In this document: in pieces, positions 7,320 through 11,767 of the stretch | How the letters are laid out: every line of letters begins with the position of its first letter | Numbering within the stretch: position 1 is the first letter of the stretch | NCBI GenBank assembly: GCA_027485075.1 | Contig: JAIXRT010000062.1 | Coordinates: forward strand, 1-16,762 | Source of the DNA: Cytophagaceae bacterium | Lineage (GTDB): Bacteria; Bacteroidota; Bacteroidia; Cytophagales; Spirosomataceae | DNA length: 16,762 nt | Reading direction: 5' to 3' | The notes under the pieces: model-generated | What the model was told of the DNA's origin: nothing | The model's database searches: none | The model's input: the letters and a program-made list of their open reading frames with translations, nothing else | Translations under genes and position numbers: made by a program

Positions 7320-7886
7320 ATGAAAAAAGTAAGCCTAATTTTAGCCGCTCTTGTGATGAGCATCTCTTCTTTTGCAGCACCAAAACCTGTAAAAGTTAAC
7401 ACAGCATCTAGCTCAATCGCTTGGTATGCAGAAAAAGTAACCGGTAAGCACAACGGAACTGTAGCAATCTCTGCAGGAGCATTGAATGTAGATGGCAACA
7501 AATTAGTTGGCGGAAACTTCACGATTGATTTGAAAACAATCAAGGCATTAGACATTACAGATCCAAACTATAACCAAAAGTTCATTGGTCACATTTCTTC
7601 AGGAGACTTTTTTGAAGTAGAGAAATTCCCAACGGCTACTTTTGTGATCACTAAAATTGCAGGTAACCAAATCACAGGTAATTTGACAATCAAAGGGATC
7701 ACAAAATCTATCTCTTTCCCAGCTGAAATTTCAGTAAAAGGAGGAAAAGTAGCTGCTAAAGCATCGATCACAATTGACCGTACGGATTACAACATCCAAT
7801 ATGGTTCGAAAAAATTCTTTGATTCAATTGGCGACAAGGCGATCATGGATGATTTCAAGTTAGTTGTTTCATTAGTTAGCGAATAA
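7320..7886 (+). CDS. YceI family periplasmic lipid-binding-like protein
   Basis: The product is 188 residues with an N-terminal signal peptide (MKKVSLILAALVMSISSFA, cleavage likely near residues 19-20), leaving about 169 residues. The mature part is a YceI lipocalin-like beta-barrel. Motifs include SSIAWYAEKVTGKHNGT near the start, GGNFTIDLKTI, LDITD, HISSGDFFEVEKFPTATF, NLTIKGITKSI and the ending DRTDYNIQYGSKKFFDSIGD followed by MDDF. YceI proteins bind isoprenoid-type lipids in characterised members and often respond to stress. The gene starts 12 nt after marR and probably shares its transcript. A strong terminator follows. The actual ligand cannot be inferred here. Confidence 0.92.
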   Translation: MKKVSLILAALVMSISSFAAPKPVKVNTASSSIAWYAEKVTGKHNGTVAISAGALNVDGNKLVGGNFTIDLKTIKALDITDPNYNQKFIGHISSGDFFEVEKFPTATFVITKIAGNQITGNLTIKGITKSISFPAEISVKGGKVAAKASITIDRTDYNIQYGSKKFFDSIGDKAIMDDFKLVVSLVSE

Positions 7887-7900
7887 TTCTATCCGCTTTC

Positions 7901-7938
7901 AAGCCGAGGGTTACGTGGTAATCCTCGGCTTATTTTTT
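7901..7938 (+). terminator. Intrinsic terminator after yceI
   Basis: The arms aagccgagg and cctcggctt extend inward, with one G-T pair, to a 14-bp stem with a 3-nt loop. An ATTTTTT tract follows. It separates marR-yceI from the nitroreductase, which must therefore have its own promoter or depend on read-through. Confidence 0.85.
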
Positions 7939-7955
7939 ACTTTAAAATCAACAAT

Positions 7956-8585
7956 ATGTCTTTAATTACTGATTTATCTTGGCGATATGCAGCCAAGCGC
8001 ATGAATGGAAATAAGGTTTCAGCTGAAAAAATTGAAAGCTTATTAGATGCAATCCGCCTATCAGCCTCTGGTTTTGGTTTACAACCCTACCATGTTTTGG
8101 TTATCGAAAACCCGGAATTACGGGCACAAATTCAACCGATTGCTTTTGGCCAACCGCAAGTAACGGAGTGCTCTCACTTATTAGTTTTCGCAGCTTGGAA
8201 CGAAGTAACAGAAGAAAAAATTGATGCTTTTATTCAATTGGTTGCAGAGACACGCAATGCTCCTTTGGAAGCATTAGCGGATTACCGTGGTGCTATCGCG
8301 GGAGCCATGTTAAAGCGCCCACAAGAAGCACAAGCAAACTGGGCAGACCGTCAAGTATATTTAGCGATGGGAACTGCACTCGCAGCAGCAGCTGAATTAC
8401 AGATTGATTCAACTCCAATGGAAGGATTTATGCCTGCTAAACTGGATGAATTATTAGATTTAGCTTCCCAAGGCTTACACTCCGTTTTAATGCTGGCAGT
8501 AGGCGAACGTAATGCAGATGCAGACTTCATGGCCACAGCTAAAAAAGTACGTTATCCGAAAGAACAACTATTCATTCGTATGTAA
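7956..8585 (+). CDS. Nitroreductase family NAD(P)H-dependent oxidoreductase
   Basis: The product is 209 residues, close to NfsB-type nitroreductases (217). The N-terminal RYAAKRMNG and the following helix with SASGFGLQPYHVLVI (around residues 36-50) form the FMN phosphate- and isoalloxazine-binding segment seen in NfsB-like enzymes. The later ALAAAAELQIDSTPMEGF block and the ending KKVRYPKEQLFIRM also fit the family. These flavoproteins reduce nitro compounds, quinones or other electrophiles using NAD(P)H. The gene is 69 nt after yceI, behind a terminator, and ends before its own strong terminator. Given the marR-yceI neighbours, a role in detoxifying electrophiles is plausible inference. No clean TAnnTTTG box is seen upstream. 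Confidence 0.92.
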   Translation: MSLITDLSWRYAAKRMNGNKVSAEKIESLLDAIRLSASGFGLQPYHVLVIENPELRAQIQPIAFGQPQVTECSHLLVFAAWNEVTEEKIDAFIQLVAETRNAPLEALADYRGAIAGAMLKRPQEAQANWADRQVYLAMGTALAAAAELQIDSTPMEGFMPAKLDELLDLASQGLHSVLMLAVGERNADADFMATAKKVRYPKEQLFIRM

Positions 8586-8604
8586 TTGAATTTTATATTC
8601 TTTT

Positions 8605-8635
8605 CAAAAGGCTCCTTCGGGAGCCTTTTGTTTTT
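8605..8635 (+). terminator. Intrinsic terminator after the nitroreductase
   Basis: A perfect 11-bp stem (caaaaggctcc / ggagccttttg) is closed by a TTCG tetraloop and followed by TTTTT. This insulates the downstream peptide operon from read-through. Confidence 0.92.
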
Positions 8636-8645
8636 ATCAGTTTTT

Positions 8646-8685
8646 TAGTCAATAACAGAATGAACTAGTCAAAAATTGAATGCGC
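8646..8685 (+). repeat. Two imperfect 20-bp direct repeats upstream of the peptide operon
   Basis: Two adjacent 20-bp units begin with TAGTCAA and share GAATG at positions 13-17, with 15 of 20 positions identical. They lie 75-114 bp before the first peptide gene and end 18 bp upstream of the candidate -7 box. A one-helical-turn-multiple spacing (20 bp) is what direct-repeat-binding regulators use, but the low complexity means chance cannot be excluded. Confidence 0.35.
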
Positions 8686-8703
8686 ATTTTTAGGTGAGCC
8701 CGC

Positions 8704-8711
8704 TACTTTTA
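8704..8711 (+). promoter_or_regulatory. Weak candidate -7 element for the peptide operon
   Basis: TACTTTTA differs from TAnnTTTG only at the last base. It lies 48 nt before the first peptide ATG. No TTTG is found at the proper -33 distance, which would fit a promoter that needs an activator, but it may equally be a false match. The stretch 8586-8759 otherwise holds only the terminator and the direct repeats. Confidence 0.28.
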
Positions 8712-8759
8712 TACTGCCATCGCGACGCAAATCAAATTCACCTTTAAACAAGAAAATCA

Positions 8760-8936
8760 ATGAAAAATGACTGGATTACCCTGGATAATTTTAGCAATTT
8801 TGAACTTAGTTGGCACGAACAAATGCACATGGAAGCAGGAGGTTTTTGGGAAATAGTAGGCATCATCTGTGGCGTTTTAACCGTTGTCGCTATGGTCTAT
8901 TTAATTGGAGGTGCGGCCGTCATCTTAGCACTTTAA
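8760..8936 (+). CDS. Small double-glycine-leader peptide 1 (hydrophobic, bacteriocin- or signal-like)
   Basis: A 58-residue ORF. Residues 1-28 look like a double-glycine leader: NFELSWHEQMHMEAGG, with LS and E upstream of the Gly-Gly. Cleavage after G28 would release about 30 residues, starting FWEIVGIICGVLTVV, almost entirely hydrophobic with one Cys, one Glu, and a GxxxG motif (GIICG). The LS and E positions are shifted by one from the canonical spacing, so cleavage after A-G at 27 is an alternative. The leader parallels that of the next gene (F-x-x-F/L-E-L-S-x-x-E...M-H...G-G), which is the main support for it being real. Such peptides are exported by C39-peptidase ABC transporters, none of which is in this window. 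No recognisable named family; function unknown. Confidence 0.72.
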   Translation: MKNDWITLDNFSNFELSWHEQMHMEAGGFWEIVGIICGVLTVVAMVYLIGGAAVILAL

Positions 8937-8959
8937 CGCATCGATTAATCGAACACAAT

Positions 8960-9136
8960 ATGGAGCTCGAAAAATTCAACAGACTCGAATTGAGTCAGCA
9001 GGAGATGCATGAAATCTCCGGTGGAAATTGGTGGTCTGATTTCAAATCAGGCTTTGAAGAGGGATTCAATTGGGCCATTGGCGTAATTAGAGATTTGATT
9101 TCCTTTTCAGATGAATTAAAAACATTAGCTAAATAA
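8960..9136 (+). CDS. Small double-glycine-leader peptide 2 (amphipathic, bacteriocin- or signal-like)
   Basis: A 58-residue ORF, the same length as its upstream neighbour. The leader (residues 1-22) ends LELSQQEMHEISGG and matches the canonical pattern exactly: L at -12, S at -11, E at -8, M at -7, I at -4, G-G at -2/-1. The predicted mature peptide has 36 residues, begins NWWSDFKSGFEEGFNW, is rich in Trp/Phe and acidic (4 Lys/Arg against 6 Asp/Glu), and has a GxxxG motif (GFEEG). A longer in-frame upstream extension beginning near 8810 overlaps peptide 1 in another frame and looks non-coding, so the ATG at 8960 is used. The gene lies 23 nt after peptide 1 and 1 nt before the next gene, suggesting one transcript. 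Acidic charge is unusual for a bacteriocin, so a signalling role is also possible. Confidence 0.8.
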   Translation: MELEKFNRLELSQQEMHEISGGNWWSDFKSGFEEGFNWAIGVIRDLISFSDELKTLAK

Positions 9137-9137
9137 G

Positions 9138-9398
9138 ATGAATCAAGATCCGATCCGTGAACTACAGGCTAAAATCAATCATCAAAAACAATTGATTTCA
9201 GAAACACATACAAACACAAACCAAACAATCGAACTAACGATTAATGGTCATTTCGAAATAACGAAACTGTATATCTTGCCGGAAGTGGCTCACGAAACAT
9301 TAGCTAAGGATTTACCTATTGTCCTTACCGAAGGAATTAAATCTGTGAGTGAAAAAATTCACCAGGTATTGATGGAATTTCAAGCAGCCAACTCGTAA
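9138..9398 (+). CDS. Small YbaB/EbfC-like protein in the peptide operon
   Basis: The product is 86 residues. The pattern resembles YbaB/EbfC nucleoid-associated proteins. An N-terminal helix (PIRELQAKINHQKQLISE) leads to a strand containing IELTINGHFEITKLYI, matching the family's VTINGxxxxxxVxI core. A C-terminal helix follows (LPIVLTEGIKSVSEKIHQVLMEF). The family usually has 100-110 residues, so this is short and lacks the Met/Gln-rich start of housekeeping YbaB. Those family copies normally sit beside dnaX or recR; this one starts 1 nt after peptide 2. Possible roles are transcriptional control, a chaperone-like partner or soluble immunity, all speculative. No membrane segment is seen, unlike most bacteriocin immunity proteins. 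The last codons form half of a hairpin shared with the convergent xre gene. Confidence 0.65.
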   Translation: MNQDPIRELQAKINHQKQLISETHTNTNQTIELTINGHFEITKLYILPEVAHETLAKDLPIVLTEGIKSVSEKIHQVLMEFQAANS

Positions 9399-9409
9399 GT
9401 TGGCTGCTT
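9382..9409. terminator. Hairpin spanning the ends of the YbaB-like and xre genes
   Basis: A perfect 12-bp stem (aagcagccaact / agttggctgctt) with a 4-nt loop contains the stop codon of the YbaB-like gene and reaches into the xre stop codon. No T tract follows on either strand, so it may act as a stem-stabilised 3' end or an inefficient bidirectional terminator. Confidence 0.55.
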
Positions 9410-9599
9410 ACATTAACTCCCGAACATCCACCTTAAAATAATCGGCAATTGCTTGTAATCGTTCTACACTTAATTTGGTTTTTCCCGCCTCAATTTTAGC
9501 GTACGTACTTTGCGTGATTTTTAAATTAAACGCAACGGCTTCTTGCGAAATGTGGCGTTCTTCCCGTAAAGTTCGTAGGTTAATGAGTAGCTGAGACAT
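9408..9599 (-). CDS. Small XRE/Cro-CI type HTH DNA-binding protein
   Basis: The product is 63 residues from the ATG at 9599. Nearly all of it is one HTH_3 domain: MSQLLINLRTLREER, then ISQEAVAFNLKITQSTYAKIEAGKTKLSVERLQAIADYFKV. The HTH covers about residues 14-50, with recognition helix ITQSTYAKIEAG. There is no effector or dimerisation domain, as in small phage- or plasmid-type repressors. An in-frame start at 9620 is rejected because it lies inside the -7 box (9618-9625). The gene converges on the peptide operon with only 9 nt between stop codons and has its own strong promoter. It could regulate the peptide operon or merely be a neighbour; the sequence shows no operator to decide. Confidence 0.85.
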   Translation of the reverse strand: MSQLLINLRTLREERHISQEAVAFNLKITQSTYAKIEAGKTKLSVERLQAIADYFKVDVRELM

Positions 9600-9617
9600 C
9601 TTCGAATTGATTAAAAA

Positions 9618-9647
9618 CAAATCTACACGAATCTATCAGGCATCAAA
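9618..9647 (-). promoter_or_regulatory. Promoter of the xre gene (-33 TTTG, -7 TAGATTTG)
   Basis: Read on the minus strand, TTTG (9647-9644) is followed after 18 nt by TAGATTTG (9625-9618), an exact Bacteroidota promoter 18 nt before the ATG at 9599. The apparent longer start at 9620 lies within this box. Confidence 0.7.
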
Positions 9648-9648
9648 G

Positions 9649-9675
9649 CGAAAAAACTGATTATGAAAATCAGTT
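9649..9675 (-). terminator. Intrinsic terminator of the sua5-cca operon
   Basis: On the minus strand, an 8-bp stem (aactgatt / aatcagtt) with a 5-nt loop leads into a run of six T, starting 3 nt after the cca stop. It lies directly before the xre promoter and separates the two transcription units. Confidence 0.75.
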
Positions 9676-9678
9676 GAC

Positions 9679-11121
9679 TTATAAATTTAGAAACTCATCC
9701 AATGAAACCACAGGGCTTAAACCCAATTTGGCACCTTCACGCACAAGTAGATCCCATCCAGAAGCCAAGTCATTTCGGATATGACCCTCTAAAATTGCTT
9801 CGCGAATAGTCACTTTAATTTGACCAATTTCTTTACCAGGACCTAAATCAAAAACGTGCATAATAATCTCTCCTGTGATAACAGGCTGGAAATTTCGCAA
9901 GGAATCGCTCGCCTCTACTTCTTTCAATTTCAACTCAACGATATCAAAATTGCGTAAATAGCGTTTGACTTTATCCCCGTTTTTAGAAGTAATGTCTGCC
10001 CTGCAAAGAGTCATTAAGGCCTCCAACTCCTCCCCTGCTTCGAATAACAAACGGCGTAAAGCAGAATCAGTAATTTCTTCTTTAGAGAGTGCAATGGGTC
10101 TTAAGTGCAAGCGGACTAATTTCTGCACCAACTTCATTTTTTCATTCAGAGGCAATTTGAAGCGCTTAAAAATGGCAGGAACCTGACGTGCCCCCATTTC
10201 TTCATGGCCATGAAACGTCCAACCTTTCCCCTGCACAAAACGTTTCGTTTGTGGCTTCGCAATATCATGCAAGATGGCTGCCCAGCGCCACCAGAGGTCA
10301 TTGGTATGTAAAGCAATATTATCCAGAACTTGAAGCGTGTGGTAAAAATTATCTTTGTGGCCTTTTCCATCTTCCGTATCCACCCCCTTCAATTTCATGA
10401 ATTCTGGAAAAATAAGGGGTAAAATTCCACAAGCATCTAATAACAAAAAGCCGTATGAAGGCTTTTGACATAAAATAATCTTATTCAATTCATCCGTAAT
10501 ACGCTCCATAGAGATAATCGACAAACGATCTTTCTCTGTCTGCAGGGCATCAAAAGTCTCCGGTAAAATATCAAAGCCTAACTGGCTAGCAAACCGAATG
10601 GCGCGCATCATCCGTAATGGATCATCCGAAAACGTAATTCCAGGCGCCAATGGAGTTCGAATGCATTTAGCCTCAATATCCGCTATACCGCCAAATGGAT
10701 CAAGTAAATGTCCCCAATTAGCCTCATTCAACTGAACCGCTAATGCATTGATGGTGAAATCACGCCGATTTTGATCATCCGCCAAAGTTCCTTCCATGAC
10801 GAGCGGTTTGCGCGAATCGCGCTGATAAGACTCTTTTCGAGCACCCACAAACTCAAGCTCCCAATCATCTACCTTCAACATCGCCGTGCCAAAATTCTTG
10901 AAAATAGACACTGCGTGATCTGGCAATTCAAACTCCCGAGCAACTTGCTCAGCCAATTCAATACCGGAACCAATACAAACAATGTCGATATCCTTACAAG
11001 GCCGACCTAATATATGGTCCCTCACATACCCTCCTACCACATACGCATCGATGTTCAATCGATCCGCTGCTTGTCCAATGCGTTTAAATATACCTTCCTC
11101 GATGATGGCTAATCCCTGCAT
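9679..11121 (-). CDS. cca: CCA tRNA nucleotidyltransferase with HD domain
   Basis: The product is 480 residues. The N-terminal class II nucleotidyltransferase head shows GGYVRDHILGR (30-40) and the metal-binding D44-x-D46 in CKDIDIVCIG. A later NRRDFTINALA (118-128) and the neck motif DDPLRMMRAIRFASQ (167-181) follow. A C-terminal HD domain has H285-D286 in AAILHDIAKP. Such enzymes add or repair the CCA end of tRNA; the HD domain is found in many bacterial members and can carry phosphohydrolase activity. The gene starts 2 nt after the sua5 stop, making a two-gene tRNA-maturation operon, and ends at its own terminator. Poly(A) polymerase I is related, but the HD architecture favours CCA. Confidence 0.95.
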   Translation of the reverse strand: MQGLAIIEEGIFKRIGQAADRLNIDAYVVGGYVRDHILGRPCKDIDIVCIGSGIELAEQVAREFELPDHAVSIFKNFGTAMLKVDDWELEFVGARKESYQRDSRKPLVMEGTLADDQNRRDFTINALAVQLNEANWGHLLDPFGGIADIEAKCIRTPLAPGITFSDDPLRMMRAIRFASQLGFDILPETFDALQTEKDRLSIISMERITDELNKIILCQKPSYGFLLLDACGILPLIFPEFMKLKGVDTEDGKGHKDNFYHTLQVLDNIALHTNDLWWRWAAILHDIAKPQTKRFVQGKGWTFHGHEEMGARQVPAIFKRFKLPLNEKMKLVQKLVRLHLRPIALSKEEITDSALRRLLFEAGEELEALMTLCRADITSKNGDKVKRYLRNFDIVELKLKEVEASDSLRNFQPVITGEIIMHVFDLGPGKEIGQIKVTIREAILEGHIRNDLASGWDLLVREGAKLGLSPVVSLDEFLNL

Positions 11122-11123
11122 AC

Positions 11124-11687
11124 TTATGATCTAATCATTGAAAATTCACCCCCAAGCCCTAATTTGACTATTTTTGAAGGCTTCGTACCTGCTTGCTTTG
11201 CCTGAGGAGCTTGTAAAATAAAATCAACTTGATCTTTTATCTCCGTAGAAATCGATGCAAAATCAATCGGTGATGGACTCCCTGATAGATTGGCAGAAGT
11301 CGAAACAATGGCCCGCTGATACCGATATACTAAGCCCTTACAAAATTCATCTTTCAATAACCGAATAGCTATAGAGCCATCAGGGCCCAACAAATGCTTG
11401 GAAACGTTTTTCCCTTTTGGATAAATAACGGTCAACGGATCCTCTGCAAACTCAACTAAATCCCATGCAATCTCTGGCACCTCCTCCACATACTCGCTTA
11501 ATTGTTCAATTTTTGAAATTAAAACGATCAATCCCTTCTCTGCAGGTCGTTGTTTAATTTGCCAAATTTTCTCAATCGCAGCATCTTGACGCACATCACA
11601 TCCAATGCCCCAAATGGTATCCGTGGGATATAAAATTACTCCGCCAGCTTTTAAGGATGCTATTGCATCTTGGTACAGATTTTGCAT
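11124..11687 (-). CDS. Threonylcarbamoyl-AMP synthase (TsaC/Sua5/YrdC family)
   Basis: The product is 187 residues from the ATG at 11687: short TsaC/YrdC-like form without the extra Sua5 domain. Motifs seen: GGVILYPTDTIWGIGCDV (near residues 15-32), the KQR-type substrate motif in IWQIKQRPAEKGLIVLI, and STSANLSGSPSP with the conserved SxN. The enzyme makes threonylcarbamoyl-adenylate from threonine, bicarbonate and ATP for the t6A37 tRNA modification. The upstream in-frame GTG at 11696 lies at the edge of the -7 box TACCTTTG (11696-11703) and is rejected. It is the first gene of the sua5-cca operon, diverging from argS. Confidence 0.93.
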   Translation of the reverse strand: MQNLYQDAIASLKAGGVILYPTDTIWGIGCDVRQDAAIEKIWQIKQRPAEKGLIVLISKIEQLSEYVEEVPEIAWDLVEFAEDPLTVIYPKGKNVSKHLLGPDGSIAIRLLKDEFCKGLVYRYQRAIVSTSANLSGSPSPIDFASISTEIKDQVDFILQAPQAKQAGTKPSKIVKLGLGGEFSMIRS

Positions 11688-11695
11688 AATGGGCA

Positions 11696-11703
11696 CAAAG
11701 GTA
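11696..11703 (-). promoter_or_regulatory. -7 promoter element of sua5
   Basis: TACCTTTG on the minus strand, 8 nt before the ATG at 11687, would give a very short leader. Its -33 region falls on the argS -7 box. Confidence 0.55.
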
Positions 11704-11725
11704 GCAATGTTTACCCGTAATTGGC

Positions 11726-11733
11726 TACCTTTG
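11726..11733 (+). promoter_or_regulatory. -7 promoter element of argS
   Basis: TACCTTTG on the plus strand, 34 nt before the argS ATG. It is the mirror copy of the sua5 element. Neither has an evident TTTG at -33. Confidence 0.55.
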
Positions 11734-11767
11734 CGGTTTCAAAATCAACACGCTATTTGATTTAAAT

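Larger units (their letters stand above)
11696..11733. repeat. Inverted repeat holding divergent -7 boxes of sua5 and argS
   Basis: Perfect 10-bp arms caaaggtagc (11696-11705) and gctacctttg (11724-11733) flank an 18-bp spacer. Each arm contains TACCTTTG, an exact TAnnTTTG box, pointing outward to sua5 (minus) and argS (plus). Confidence 0.8.

Noticed and set aside
8586..8759. Possible small RNA or riboswitch in the 174-bp gap before the peptide genes
   Set aside because: Apart from the terminator and direct repeats no stable folded structure or known riboswitch pattern was visible by eye.
8810..8959. In-frame N-terminal extension of peptide 2 from position 8810
   Set aside because: It overlaps peptide 1 in another frame, is Arg/His-rich with no recognisable features, and would bury the canonical double-glycine leader inside a longer protein.
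9408..9620. Possible antitoxin with a partner toxin next to it
   Set aside because: The XRE protein is HTH-only, and no toxin-like gene is adjacent on the same strand; the neighbours are cca and a convergent YbaB-like gene.
10146..10400. Opposite-strand and out-of-frame ORFs within cca, argS, menA and other genes
   Set aside because: They lie fully inside clear protein-coding genes and show no recognisable domains or composition of real proteins.
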